Positions 19,190 through 28,668 of a DNA stretch of 64,000 nt are shown piece by piece. Source of the stretch: Ferrimonas balearica (lineage in GTDB: Bacteria; Pseudomonadota; Gammaproteobacteria; Enterobacterales; Shewanellaceae); assembly GCF_019802085.1 (NCBI RefSeq), contig NZ_JAHVHV010000002.1, forward strand, positions 372,001-436,000, written 5' to 3'. The notes under the pieces were generated by a model. That model saw only the letters and a program-made list of their open reading frames with translations, did no database searches and had not been told where the DNA came from. The translations under genes were made by a program, and so were the position numbers. The first letter of the stretch is position 1. The number at the start of each line of letters is the position of its first letter.

Positions 19190-21352
19190 TCAGGCGCTGC
19201 TTCGGGTGTGGGCCTGACAGTAGTGCTGGCCGGAAAGGGTGGCGCGGGTCACCGCATCCCGGGCGTTGTCCAGCAGGCTGTGCCAGGGCTGTCCGGGCTG
19301 ACTCTGGGCCAGGCCGATCACCAGGCCATCGATCAGGTCACCCTCCTCCAGAAGGCTCACCAGGCTGGAGGCCAGTGTGGTGGCCTGGCTGTCGCTCCAC
19401 CCCGGCAGCAGCACCGCGGTCTCCCCCACCTCGCCGGCTTCCCCCAGCAGGGCCTCTCGGGGCAGGGCGCCGTCCAGCAGCTGCACCAGGCGGTGCTGCT
19501 GAAACAGCAGGGCATCGGAGTCGTTAAAGTTGGCCAGGGCGTTGTGCTGGCTCTGGTTGAACAGCATCAATGCGGCGCTGGTGTGGGGGGGCTGGGTCAG
19601 CGCCCGGGCCAGGTTGTGGCGGGGCCGCTCCTCCTGATCGGGGACGGCGTTATTGAGTTTCTGATCCAGCAGCGGGGTCAGGGTCAGCACCTGGTAGGCG
19701 TCGTCGTGGCCCAGGCTGTCCCCCTGGTGGATGTTGGCCAGGCAGCGCACCACGCCGCCATCGCCCCGCTTCATCCACAGGGCCCCCTGCCAGTAGCCCC
19801 GGTTGCTGAGCTGGTGGCTCAGGCTCTGCTCCAGATCGCTGTTGGTGAGCTTCAGCAGGCTCAGCCAGCTTACCCCCAGCAGGCGCTCCTGGGGCTGGTT
19901 CAGGATCCGGCCCAGGGCGCGGTTGACGGATTTGAGGCGCTGGTTGGCGTCGATAAGGGCCAGGCCGCTGGCGCTGTCGGTGAGCTGCTCCACCCGCTTA
20001 AGCTGCTGCTCCAGCTCCTGCTGCTGGCGGTTCTCCTCCAGGGTGACCAGGAACAACCGCTCGTTGTCGTTGAGCACGATGGAGCGCACCTTGGCCTTGA
20101 CCGTCAGCCGGGGGGCGTGACGCAGCCCCAGGCGCCCCTCCCAGTAACCGGAGGCGCGGGCCAGTTGCCAGATCATGTCCACCCCCAGGCTGTCGCTGTC
20201 GAACAGGTGGCGGAAGCGACGATCCTGCAGCCGCTCCGGCAGCAGGTCCACCTGGGTGGCGGCGGCGTGGTTGGCGGTGATGCAGCGCCCCTCGGCGTTG
20301 AAGATCATCTGCCCCTGGCTGCCGTGGTAGAGATGCTCCAGCAGCTGCTCCGCCCGGGCGCGGGCGCGGCTGTGGTCCGCCTGGTAGCGGCGGTGCCACA
20401 TCAGGCGGGCGAGGATCAGGATGATGATCAGCGCCGCCACGGTGATCTGGCGCTGGTAGCGTTTGACCAGGGTGTGCTGGTGGCGGCTGTCCAGGTAGGT
20501 CAGCAGGTAGACCGGGGACTGGGAGCCGGGGCGCACCTGCATGTAGATAAAGTGCAGCGGGCCTTCGGCCATCTGGCCGAAGTCGTTCTGCTCCATCCGG
20601 TCCCACAGCTCCGGGTAGGCCTGGGGAATGGGGGTGCGGCCCACCTTTTCCGGTCGATTGATGCCGAAACAGTTGCCTCGGGCGTCCACCAGGATGAGCG
20701 GGGCGCCGTCGGTGGCGTCGATGGACTGGAACTTCTTCCACGCCTCCGACATCTCCACCACGAACAGCATCGCCTTGGCCCCATGGGGGCTGTCGATGAC
20801 AGGCACCAGCAGCCAGCGGTGGGCGTGGCGCCCCTCCAGTTTCAGGGGAGAGCTGTAGATCTCGCCGGGCTCCAGCTCGGCGATGCTCTTTTGCAGCTCG
20901 CGCCGGGAGAGACGGAAGTAGGTGTCCTCCCCCTGCTGGAACATGGGGCGGCCATTGCCGTCGAGGACGGCGATCATGCGGAAGCTGGGTTCGGTGCTGG
21001 TCAGCTGCTGAATGAAGGCCTGAACCGGTTCCACTTCCAGGGTGGGCTGTTTGAGCAGGTGGGCGACGATGCCGTACTGGGCCATCAGCTCGGCCCGGTT
21101 TTCCAGTCGGAACATGCCGTCGTTGATGCGATCGCTGAACACCTGCAGCTCGGCGAAGCGGCGCTCCGCCAGCTTGGTGCGCAGCAGCTCGGCGTTCACG
21201 CTCATGGCCCCCAGGGCGATGCCGGCCACCAGGATCACCATCAGAAGCAGCTGCCATATAAAGGGCAGCTGCTTCTGGGTATCGGATGTGGCTTGCTCAA
21301 ACCTGGCCAGCACCTGGCTCAGGTCCGATCGTGAATCGCTCGGCTCGGACAC
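19190..21352 (-). CDS. Membrane PAS sensor with degenerate GGDEF domain
   Basis: The 720-residue protein has a membrane helix (29-52), a periplasmic double-Cache-like sensing region (53-300), a second helix (303-319) and two PAS-like domains (about 345-450 and 470-590). A C-terminal domain follows whose end resembles a diguanylate cyclase. Where GGDEF should stand it reads EVGET followed by AVLLPG (641-651), so catalysis is unlikely. It may instead act by protein contact or nucleotide binding. GTG 21352 has an AGGGA site. An in-frame TTG 21 bp upstream is less likely. No EAL or kinase domain is present. Confidence 0.72.
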   Translation of the reverse strand: MSEPSDSRSDLSQVLARFEQATSDTQKQLPFIWQLLLMVILVAGIALGAMSVNAELLRTKLAERRFAELQVFSDRINDGMFRLENRAELMAQYGIVAHLLKQPTLEVEPVQAFIQQLTSTEPSFRMIAVLDGNGRPMFQQGEDTYFRLSRRELQKSIAELEPGEIYSSPLKLEGRHAHRWLLVPVIDSPHGAKAMLFVVEMSEAWKKFQSIDATDGAPLILVDARGNCFGINRPEKVGRTPIPQAYPELWDRMEQNDFGQMAEGPLHFIYMQVRPGSQSPVYLLTYLDSRHQHTLVKRYQRQITVAALIIILILARLMWHRRYQADHSRARARAEQLLEHLYHGSQGQMIFNAEGRCITANHAAATQVDLLPERLQDRRFRHLFDSDSLGVDMIWQLARASGYWEGRLGLRHAPRLTVKAKVRSIVLNDNERLFLVTLEENRQQQELEQQLKRVEQLTDSASGLALIDANQRLKSVNRALGRILNQPQERLLGVSWLSLLKLTNSDLEQSLSHQLSNRGYWQGALWMKRGDGGVVRCLANIHQGDSLGHDDAYQVLTLTPLLDQKLNNAVPDQEERPRHNLARALTQPPHTSAALMLFNQSQHNALANFNDSDALLFQQHRLVQLLDGALPREALLGEAGEVGETAVLLPGWSDSQATTLASSLVSLLEEGDLIDGLVIGLAQSQPGQPWHSLLDNARDAVTRATLSGQHYCQAHTRSSA

Positions 21353-21444
21353 GTTACCATCCCTGTACTTCAAGATGGGCCGATGTTAGCACGAGGTTGA
21401 CAGCTTGGGCCAGTTGGACTAGCGGTTTGGCCGGGGGTGAGCGT

Positions 21445-22782
21445 TCACTCCTCTGCGGTGCCCTTGTCCGCCGCGCTGCCGCCGCTGGGGGCCCGTCGTT
21501 TGCCCAGGTTCTTGCGGTCGCGGTGGCGCTGCTTCGGCGCGTCCTCGGCCTTGGCGCTCTTACCCTTGGTTTTCTTAGGCTTTTTCTTGGCACCCGTGGC
21601 GCTCTTGGCCTTTTTCTTCGGCTTGCTGAAGCGGGGCGCCTTGGTCTGGGGGCGCAGGGAGTCGATCACCCGGGCCTTGACCGGCTCGTCGGTGTAACGC
21701 TGGATCCGCTCCAGCATCGGCTGGTCGTGGGCCTCCACCAGGTTGATGGCCATCCCCTTGGCGCCGGCCCGGGCGGTGCGGCCGATGCGGTGCAGGTAGA
21801 CGTCGCTGCTGCGGGGCAGGTCGTAGTTGAACACGTGGGTCACCCCGGCCACGTCCAGGCCCCGGGCGGCCACGTCGGTGGCCACCAGCACCTGGACCGA
21901 ACCGCTCTTGAAGCGCTCCAGGGCGTCGTCGCGCTTGCCCTGCACCATGGCCCCCTGCAGCACCGCGGTGCGCACCTTGGCGGCGAACAGTTTGCCGTGC
22001 AGCTCGATGGCGGCCTCCCGGGTCTTGGTGAAGATCACCGCCCGGGTGCACTCAGGCTCGGCCAGCAGGTGGGTCAGCAGGGCGAACTTGTGGGCCTTGT
22101 CGTCGGCCCGGTAGTAGTACTGGGTGATCTTCTTGCGCTCGCTGCGCGGCGGCTTGGCATCGCAGTGGGCGGGATCCTCCAGCAGCTCGCGGACAAAGCC
22201 CTCCAGCCCTTCGCCCTCCAAAGTGGCGGAGAACAGCATCGTCTGCTTGCGCCAGCGGGTTTCGGCGGCGATGCGATCCACCACCGGCATAAAGCCCATG
22301 TCCAGCATCCGGTCCGCTTCGTCGATCACCATCATCTCCACCTGGCGGGGATCGAACTTCTCCTTCTCCAGGTACATGATCAGGCGACCCGGGGTGGCCA
22401 CCAGCAGGTCCATGTTCTGCTTCAGCAGATCCGCGTCCACCTGGTAGTCCTTGCCGCCGACGATGGCGCCGATGGTCAGGTCAACGCCACTGAGCAGCTT
22501 CTCACCGTAGGCCTTTACCTGCAGCGCCAGCTCCCGGGTGGGCACCAGGATCAGCACCCGGGCGTGGCCGGGTTCCCGGCGGGGGAAATCCAGCAGGTGC
22601 TGCACCGCGGGCACCAGGTAGGCGGCGGTCTTGCCGGTGCCGGTGGGGGCGCTGGCGAGGATGTCCCGCTGCTCCAGTGCCGGCTCCAGCACCGCTGTTT
22701 GAATGGTGGTGGGCTTGGTGTAGCCACTTTTGGTCAGCGCCCGTTCCAGGCGCGGATCGAGATCGAAATCGGCAAAGCTCAT
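21445..22782 (-). CDS. srmB: DEAD-box RNA helicase SrmB
   Basis: The 445-residue protein has the Q motif (KPTTIQ), Walker A APTGTGKT (45-52), PTRELA, DEAD, SAT and HRIGRTARAG motifs, and a basic Lys-rich tail (about 375-445). The start MSFADFDLDPRLERAL and the adjacency to trmN6 support SrmB, an early 50S-assembly factor. It starts 5 bp after trmN6 on the same strand, unlike E. coli, where the two are divergent. An upstream in-frame extension overlaps trmN6 and was rejected. Confidence 0.9.
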   Translation of the reverse strand: MSFADFDLDPRLERALTKSGYTKPTTIQTAVLEPALEQRDILASAPTGTGKTAAYLVPAVQHLLDFPRREPGHARVLILVPTRELALQVKAYGEKLLSGVDLTIGAIVGGKDYQVDADLLKQNMDLLVATPGRLIMYLEKEKFDPRQVEMMVIDEADRMLDMGFMPVVDRIAAETRWRKQTMLFSATLEGEGLEGFVRELLEDPAHCDAKPPRSERKKITQYYYRADDKAHKFALLTHLLAEPECTRAVIFTKTREAAIELHGKLFAAKVRTAVLQGAMVQGKRDDALERFKSGSVQVLVATDVAARGLDVAGVTHVFNYDLPRSSDVYLHRIGRTARAGAKGMAINLVEAHDQPMLERIQRYTDEPVKARVIDSLRPQTKAPRFSKPKKKAKSATGAKKKPKKTKGKSAKAEDAPKQRHRDRKNLGKRRAPSGGSAADKGTAEE

Positions 22783-22787
22783 GGAAA

Positions 22788-23489
22788 TCAGGATCCCATC
22801 TTGAGGTAAAAATCTTGGGTCAGGCGGCGAAACTCGGGGCTGTAGCCGCCGTCGGCCTGGTGAATGCACAGCGATTGCCCCTCGGCCTCCTCCCCCGACC
22901 GGCCCAGGGCCAGCAGCAAGCGGCTGGCGGGCTTTTCGGGTCGGGTCCGCACCCACACCCGCTGGCGCGGTACCAGGCCAAAGGCGTCGGCCCGCCGGGC
23001 CAGGGCTTCGCCGGCCTCCAGGGGTAGGATCAGGCTGGCACAGCCTGCCGGGGCAAGCAAGCGGACCAGGCTGGCCAGCAGGCTGTCGTGGTCCAGGGTG
23101 TCCACGTGGCGGGCCTGGGCCCGGGCGGGGCCCCGCTCGCTGCGCAGGCCGGAGGTAAAGTAGGGCGGATTGCAGACGATGGCGTCGAAGGGCGCCGCCT
23201 GCCACTGTCTTACGTCGGCCTGCTGCACGCTCAGGCGCGCCGACCAGGGGCTGGCGGCAAAGTTGGCCCTGGCCTGGGCGGTGGCCGCGTCGTCCAGCTC
23301 CACCGCCGTAATGGTGGCGTCACAGCGCTGGGCGCACATCAGTGCCAGCAGGCCGGAGCCGGTGCCCAGATCCAGCACCCGTCCCCGTTGGGGCAGGGTA
23401 GCCCAGGCCCCCAGCAGCACGCCATCTGTGCTGACGGGCATGCCGCAGGCGCGGTCATCCACATGGAACTGCTTGAAGGTGAAGGGCAT
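22788..23489 (-). CDS. trmN6: tRNA1(Val) (adenine37-N6)-methyltransferase
   Basis: The 233-residue class I methyltransferase has the SAM-binding DLGTGSGLLAL (about 40-50) and the catalytic NPPY motif (about 107-110). The opening MPFTFKQFHV is typical of TrmN6/YfiC. It methylates A37 of tRNA-Val next to the anticodon. It is the first gene of a pair with srmB, linking tRNA and ribosome maturation. Confidence 0.9.
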   Translation of the reverse strand: MPFTFKQFHVDDRACGMPVSTDGVLLGAWATLPQRGRVLDLGTGSGLLALMCAQRCDATITAVELDDAATAQARANFAASPWSARLSVQQADVRQWQAAPFDAIVCNPPYFTSGLRSERGPARAQARHVDTLDHDSLLASLVRLLAPAGCASLILPLEAGEALARRADAFGLVPRQRVWVRTRPEKPASRLLLALGRSGEEAEGQSLCIHQADGGYSPEFRRLTQDFYLKMGS

Positions 23490-23854
23490 CGGGGGCTCCG
23501 GGTTTTGAGGCGGCAGACTCTAGCAAATTTTGCCGATTTTGGCTGTAGCACCTTTAGAGTGGGAATGTTGCGCAGGTGTATTCAATGGTTAAGATTGGCG
23601 CCGGGTCATTGCGGTGGCCTCTGGGGGCTGGTATTAGTTGCCCCCGCAGTCAGCAATCTTCTCGCCGACTTTTACGATGGGTGAACGCGATTTTCACCCG
23701 ATGGCGAGGGGAGAGGCGGCACGTTGATGGAAAACTCGGCATGGAACGAGCCGGAATTGGGTCCCGAAGGTGTAAATCTGGGTGTACAGATTGATTCGCG
23801 CAACGGGCGTATTAGCAGATAGATAACAAGAACATGCCGCAGTAGAGGTTTATT
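23490..23854. promoter_or_regulatory. 365 bp intergenic region upstream of brnQ with a TyrR-box-like site
   Basis: No gene is seen in this gap. It contains TGTAAA-N6-TGTACA at 23771-23788, one mismatch from the TyrR consensus TGTAAA-N6-TTTACA. There is also a short inverted repeat GGTGAA/TTCACC near 23680-23700. Promoters of both trmN6 and brnQ must lie here, but no strong sigma70 pair could be chosen. Confidence 0.4.
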
Positions 23855-25183
23855 TTGAGCAAGCCATTAACCACCACCGATACCCTCAGCTTGGGTTTCA
23901 TGTTGTTCGCCTTCTTCTTGGGCGCGGGCAACATCATCTTCCCCCCCATGGCCGGCATGAGCGCCGGTGAGAACCTGACCCCGGCGATGCTGGGTTTCCT
24001 GGTCACCGCCGTGGGCCTGCCCCTGCTGGGCCTGATCGCCGTGGCCAAGGCCGGTGGCGGGATCCCGGTGATCACCAAGATGCTGCCCGCCTGGGTGGGC
24101 ACCGCCGTGGCCGTGGCCATCTTCATCATCATCGGTCCGGCCTTTGCGGCCCCCCGTACCGGCCTGGTGGCCTATGAGATTGGCTTGCTGCCGTTTTTGA
24201 GCGAAGGCACCGCCACCACCCAGCTGTTCTTTACCCTGGGCTTCTTCGTGCTGGCCACCGCGCTGGCCCTGCGTCCCGGCAAGCTGCTGGACACCGTGGG
24301 CAAGATGCTGACCCCTGCCCTGATCCTGCTGCTCTCCGTGCTGGCCATCTCCGTGATGGTGGCGCCCCAGGATCCCATCGGTGCCGCTACCGAAACCTGG
24401 CAGGAGAACGCCTTCACCACCGGCTTCCTGGAAGGCTACATGACCATGGACGCCCTGGGCGCCCTGATGTTCGGCACCTTGATGGTGGACATCCTGCGTC
24501 GTAAAGGCGTGACCGACGCCAGCGCCCAGGCCGGCTACCTGATGAAGGCCGGCGTGATCGCCGCCGTGGGTCTGGCCCTGGTGTACATCTCCCTGTTCTA
24601 CGTGGGCGCCACCAGCTCCGTGCTGGCCGCCGGCTCCGAGAACGGCGGTGCGGTCCTCAGCGCCTACGTCCAGCAGGTGTTCGGTGCCCCCGGCCTGTTC
24701 ATCCTCTCCGCCGTGGTGACCCTGGCCTGTTTGACCACCGCCGTGGGCCTCATCTCCGCCTGTTCCGAGTTCTTCAACTCCCTGGTGCCGAAGCTGAGCT
24801 ACCGCAACTGGGTACTGGTGGTCGCCACCGCCTGTGCCGTGGTCGCCAACGTGGGCCTGTCCCAGCTGATCGCCATCTCCATCCCGGTGCTGTTCATCGT
24901 CTACCCGGTGGCCATGGCGCTGATCATGTACGTGTTCGCCCGCAAGCAGATCAGCCAGCGCAAGACCGTACTGGGTGCCATGATCACTGTCGCCTTCGTC
25001 ATCGGCGTGCTGAGCGGCCTGAACGTGGCCGGCTTCGCCCCCGGCCTGGTGGGTGCCTTCAGCTTCCTGCCGCTGTACGACCAGCACATGGCCTGGCTGC
25101 CCCTCACCCTGCTGGTGATGGTCTCCGGCATGGCCTACAAGCGCAGCGAGCGCGAGCAGACCCCGGTGGCCGTTCAAGGCTAA
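23855..25183 (+). CDS. brnQ: Branched-chain amino acid Na+ symporter BrnQ
   Basis: The 442-residue protein has twelve predicted helices and the LIVCS-family opening with FAFFLGAGNIIFPP (about 17-30). Such carriers import Leu, Ile and Val with sodium. The start is a TTG at 23855, with an AGAGG site seven bases upstream and MSKP following. No nearer ATG exists in the first helix. Its last codons and terminator are duplicated downstream (see the repeat at 25164-25490). Confidence 0.93.
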   Translation: MSKPLTTTDTLSLGFMLFAFFLGAGNIIFPPMAGMSAGENLTPAMLGFLVTAVGLPLLGLIAVAKAGGGIPVITKMLPAWVGTAVAVAIFIIIGPAFAAPRTGLVAYEIGLLPFLSEGTATTQLFFTLGFFVLATALALRPGKLLDTVGKMLTPALILLLSVLAISVMVAPQDPIGAATETWQENAFTTGFLEGYMTMDALGALMFGTLMVDILRRKGVTDASAQAGYLMKAGVIAAVGLALVYISLFYVGATSSVLAAGSENGGAVLSAYVQQVFGAPGLFILSAVVTLACLTTAVGLISACSEFFNSLVPKLSYRNWVLVVATACAVVANVGLSQLIAISIPVLFIVYPVAMALIMYVFARKQISQRKTVLGAMITVAFVIGVLSGLNVAGFAPGLVGAFSFLPLYDQHMAWLPLTLLVMVSGMAYKRSEREQTPVAVQG

Positions 25184-25490
25184 CCGATCCCCTGCGAACC
25201 AGCCCCGCCCATCGGCGGGGCTTTTTATTGCCCGCTCGGCGAAGAGGGCGGGGGGCCAAGGTGGGGGCCTGGAGGGCAGGCCAATGCCGCCGGATGGGTC
25301 GGACGGCCCATAAACAACGCCACCGGGTCGGTGGCCGTTCAAGGCTAACCGACCCCCTGCGAACCAGCCCCGCCCATTGGCGGGGCGTGTTATTGCCCGC
25401 TCGGCGATGAGAGCGGGGGGGGCCAAGGTGGGTGCCTGGAGGGCAGGCCAATGTCCCCGGTCGGATGGGCCATAAAAAACGCCACCGGGT
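25164..25490. repeat. Tandem duplication of brnQ 3' end and terminator (165 + 162 bp)
   Basis: Copy 1 (25164-25328) starts inside the last codons of brnQ and includes its stop and terminator. Copy 2 (25329-25490) repeats it with scattered substitutions, including a non-functional copy of the stop region. Both junctions and the right end begin with CGGTGGC (25164, 25329, 25491). This suggests unequal exchange at that 7 bp microhomology between brnQ and the RND-operon terminator. Confidence 0.85.
25201..25228 (+). terminator. brnQ terminator (intact copy)
   Basis: A 9 bp stem AGCCCCGCC/GGCGGGGCT with loop CATC and a T run follows the brnQ stop. The duplicate at 25366-25391 keeps the stem, but its T run is changed to GTGTTA and is probably inactive. 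Confidence 0.85.
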
Positions 25491-25504
25491 CGGTGGCGTT
25501 TTGG
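25474..25504. terminator. Terminator of the RND operon
   Basis: AACGCCACC (25478-25486) pairs with GGTGGCGTT (25492-25500) around a 5-base loop. A/T runs on both flanks allow bidirectional use. It mainly closes the leftward pump operon. Confidence 0.8.
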
Positions 25505-25506
25505 GC

Positions 25507-28500
25507 TCAGGGCTTGATGGCCGAGTCGGGTCGGCGCAGGGGGTGGGGCACGCCACCGGGGCGCCACCACCACTTCATCAACCGCTTCACGTCATCCAGG
25601 ATGAGGTAGAGGGTGGGGATCAGCACCAGGGTCACCAGGGTGGAGAACAGGATCCCGAAGGCCAGGGAGACCGCCATGGGGATGACGATCTTGGCCTGCA
25701 GGCTGGTCTCCAGGGTGATGGGCGCCAGCCCCAGGAAGGTGGTCAGGGAGGTGAGCACGATGGCGCGGAAGCGCTCGGTGCCCGCCTGAACCACGGCGTC
25801 CTTGAGGCGCACCCCTTCGGCCCGGGCCCGGTTGATGAAGTCCACCAGAATCAGCGAGTCGTTCACCACCACCCCGGCCAGGGCGATGATGCCAAACAGG
25901 CTCAGCATGGAGAGATCCAGCCCCAGCACCAGGTGGCCGATCACCGCGCCAATCATGCCGAAGGGGATCACCGACATGATGATCAGCGGCTGGGTGTAGG
26001 AGCGCAGCGGCACCGCCATCAGGGCGTAGATGGTGAAGAAGGCGAAGAAGGCCCCCTGGATCATCTTGGCGGTATTCTCGGCGTCCTCCTCCGCCGAGCC
26101 GTCCAGGGCGGTGGTGATCCCCTGGTAGCGCTCGGTCAGCTCAGGTAGATACTCGCTGTTGATCTCGCTGATGATCTTGCCCGGCTCCACCCGGCCCTTG
26201 TGGGCGTCGGCGCGCACCGTGATGGAGCGAACCCCGTTGGTGCGGCTGATGGAGGCGTAGCTCTGGGCCAGCTCTACGGTGGCGACGCTGGAGAAGGGCA
26301 CCTCGGTGCCGGCAGGGGTGCGGATCCGCATGTTCTCCAGGTGGCCGATGGTGCGGCGCTGGTCGGCGGGGTAACGCACCATCACCTTGACCTCCTCCTT
26401 GTTGCGGAGGATCCGCTGGGCCTCGTAGCCGTAGAAGCCCCAGCGCACCTGGCGGGCCAGATCGGAAAGGGTGATCCCCAGCGCCTCGGCCTCGGGTTTG
26501 ACCGCCAGGCGCACCTCCTGACTGCCGGAGGTGAAGTTGTCCTGGATGTCGTACAGGCCATCGTAGGTGGCCAGCTTGGCCTTGAGCTCATCGGCGGCAG
26601 CGACCAATTGCTCCAGATCGGTGCCGTTCAAGCGGAAGGCGACGTCGCCGCCCCCGCCGTTGGTGGAGGCGTTGATCTCCAGCACCTTGACCCCCACCAG
26701 CTCCGGCATGCTGTCGCGCCAGCGGGCGGCGATCTCGACGCCGTCGATGGTGCGCGCCTCGCCCTTGATAAGCTCGATGGTCATGGAGGCGTTGGTGCGG
26801 GAGCCGAGCCAGACAAAGCTGTGGCGCACCACGTCCTTGCCCTCCTCGGCGGCGATGGCGTCGTTGGTGGCGAACAGCGCCGTCTCCATCTGCTGCACCA
26901 CCTTGAGGGTCTGCTGCTCTGAGACGCCCTGCTCCATCTCCAGCTGAACGTTGATGAAGTCCGAGGGGATGTCCGGGAAGCTGACGGTGCGCACCAGGCC
27001 CGAGGCGATAAGGCCGCCACAGAGGACCATCATGCCGATAAAGCTGGCCAGCACGCTGTAGCGCCACTCCATCAGCCAGCGCAGGGTGGGCTTGTACTTC
27101 TCATGGATAAAGCGCTGGATCCCGCCGTTGAGCCAGGCTTTGAGGTTCAGCCAGGGGCCCCAGCCGTAACCGGGCTTGGCCGGGGTCATGTGGGCCAGGT
27201 GGGCCGGTAGGATCAGCTTGGACTCCACCAGGGAGAACAGCAGACAGAGGATCACCACCCCGGCGATGGAGCCCATGATGGCGCCCATAAAGCCGGTCAC
27301 CATCAGCATGGGGATAAAGGCGGCCACCGTGGTCAGCACCCCGAAGGTGGCGGGCATGGCCACCTTGCGGGCGCCCTTGATCACCGCCTCGGTGCTGTGG
27401 CCGTCCTTCTCCACCTGGGCGTAGGCCGACTCGCCGATGACGATGGCGTCGTCCACCACGATCCCCAGCACCAGGATGAAGCCGAACAGGGTGATCATGT
27501 TGATGGACAGCCCCATGGGCTCCACCGGCATCATCATCAGGGCCGCCAGGAAGCAGATGGGCAGGCCCAACATCACCCAGAAAGCGACTTTCAGTTGCAG
27601 GAACAGGGCCAGCACCAGGAACACCAGCGCCGCCCCCTGAACCATGTTTTTCAGCATCAGGTTGAGGCGGCCGGAGAGGAACTGGGTCAAGTCGCCCCAG
27701 TACTCGACTGATACCGTGGCTGGCAGCTCCGCCTGCTTCCGCTCGACGTAGTCAATCACCGTCTCGGCGATGGCCAGGGCGTTCTGGTTGTCGACGCTGT
27801 TGACCTCGATCCCCACCGAACGTTTGCCGTCGAAGCGGGCGTAGCCCAGGCGCTCCTCGAAGCCGTCCACCACGGTGGCGACGTCGGAGAGGTAGAGTCG
27901 GGAGCCGTCCGCCTGGCTGCGCAGCACGATGCGTTCGAACTCCTCACCGGTGTAGGCCTGGCCGTCGGTGCGCAGCAGGATGTCGCCGTCCGCGGCGCGG
28001 ATGGAACCGCCGGGCAGGTTGATGGAGGAGCGCTGCACCGCCATGGCGACGTCGTCGAAGGTCAGGCGGTACTCCCGAAGCTTGCTCTCGGACACCTCGA
28101 TGGCGATCTCGTAATCCCGGTGGCCAAACAGGCTGGCCCGGGTGACGCCGGGCAGGGCGGTGATCTCATCCCGGATGGTTTTGCCCAGCTCCTTAAGCTC
28201 GGTCAGACTCAGCTCCTCGCCGGAGATGGAGATCCACATCACCTCGGGGGTGGGCTTGAGCTGGTAGATGTTGGGCTGTTCGATGCTGTCGGGGAAGGTG
28301 GAGATGGCGTCCACCCGCAGTTTGACCTCGTCCAGCACCTCCTTGGGATCGTAATCGTCCTTCACCTCGATGGTCACCGAGGCGACGCTTTCGGAGGCCA
28401 CGGAGCGGATCCGCTTGATGCCGTCGATGTCCTTAATCTGCTCCTCGATCTTGATGATGATCCCCTCTTCGATCTCCTGGGGGGCGGCGCCGGGGTAGGC

Positions 28501-28668
28501 CACCTGCACCATCACCCGGTTGAGCTCGAAGGTGGGGAACACCTCTTTGTTGATCAGGAAGGCGGAGAGGGTGCCGCCGATCAGCAGCACCCACATCAGC
28601 AGGTTGGCGGCGACGTTGTTGCGGGCGAACCAGGCGATGATCCCCCGTCGGGTATCGTACTGTTCCAT
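25507..28668 (-). CDS. RND efflux pump inner-membrane permease
   Basis: The 1053-residue protein has the RND layout: helix 1 (about 12-35), a first periplasmic porter domain, helices 2-6 (about 340-470), a second porter domain, and helices 7-12. TM4 carries GIVVDDAIVIGE with the paired proton-relay Asp residues. It works as a trimer with the adaptor encoded immediately upstream (overlapping stop/start) and an outer membrane channel not encoded here. Sequence style fits the hydrophobe/amphiphile export group, but the substrate is unknown. Confidence 0.92.
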   Translation of the reverse strand: MEQYDTRRGIIAWFARNNVAANLLMWVLLIGGTLSAFLINKEVFPTFELNRVMVQVAYPGAAPQEIEEGIIIKIEEQIKDIDGIKRIRSVASESVASVTIEVKDDYDPKEVLDEVKLRVDAISTFPDSIEQPNIYQLKPTPEVMWISISGEELSLTELKELGKTIRDEITALPGVTRASLFGHRDYEIAIEVSESKLREYRLTFDDVAMAVQRSSINLPGGSIRAADGDILLRTDGQAYTGEEFERIVLRSQADGSRLYLSDVATVVDGFEERLGYARFDGKRSVGIEVNSVDNQNALAIAETVIDYVERKQAELPATVSVEYWGDLTQFLSGRLNLMLKNMVQGAALVFLVLALFLQLKVAFWVMLGLPICFLAALMMMPVEPMGLSINMITLFGFILVLGIVVDDAIVIGESAYAQVEKDGHSTEAVIKGARKVAMPATFGVLTTVAAFIPMLMVTGFMGAIMGSIAGVVILCLLFSLVESKLILPAHLAHMTPAKPGYGWGPWLNLKAWLNGGIQRFIHEKYKPTLRWLMEWRYSVLASFIGMMVLCGGLIASGLVRTVSFPDIPSDFINVQLEMEQGVSEQQTLKVVQQMETALFATNDAIAAEEGKDVVRHSFVWLGSRTNASMTIELIKGEARTIDGVEIAARWRDSMPELVGVKVLEINASTNGGGGDVAFRLNGTDLEQLVAAADELKAKLATYDGLYDIQDNFTSGSQEVRLAVKPEAEALGITLSDLARQVRWGFYGYEAQRILRNKEEVKVMVRYPADQRRTIGHLENMRIRTPAGTEVPFSSVATVELAQSYASISRTNGVRSITVRADAHKGRVEPGKIISEINSEYLPELTERYQGITTALDGSAEEDAENTAKMIQGAFFAFFTIYALMAVPLRSYTQPLIIMSVIPFGMIGAVIGHLVLGLDLSMLSLFGIIALAGVVVNDSLILVDFINRARAEGVRLKDAVVQAGTERFRAIVLTSLTTFLGLAPITLETSLQAKIVIPMAVSLAFGILFSTLVTLVLIPTLYLILDDVKRLMKWWWRPGGVPHPLRRPDSAIKP

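Noticed and set aside
19154-21334. 726-residue plus-strand frame over the PAS sensor gene
   Set aside because: Antisense shadow. The minus strand has membrane helices, PAS and a GGDEF-like end.
22783-23205. Longer N-terminus for SrmB
   Set aside because: The extension overlaps the trmN6 coding frame and lacks helicase sequence. MSFADFDL at 22782 is the usual start.
25164-25490. CRISPR array or IS element at the brnQ repeats
   Set aside because: Only two long direct copies exist, with no short repeats, spacers, transposase or inverted ends. A simple tandem duplication explains it.
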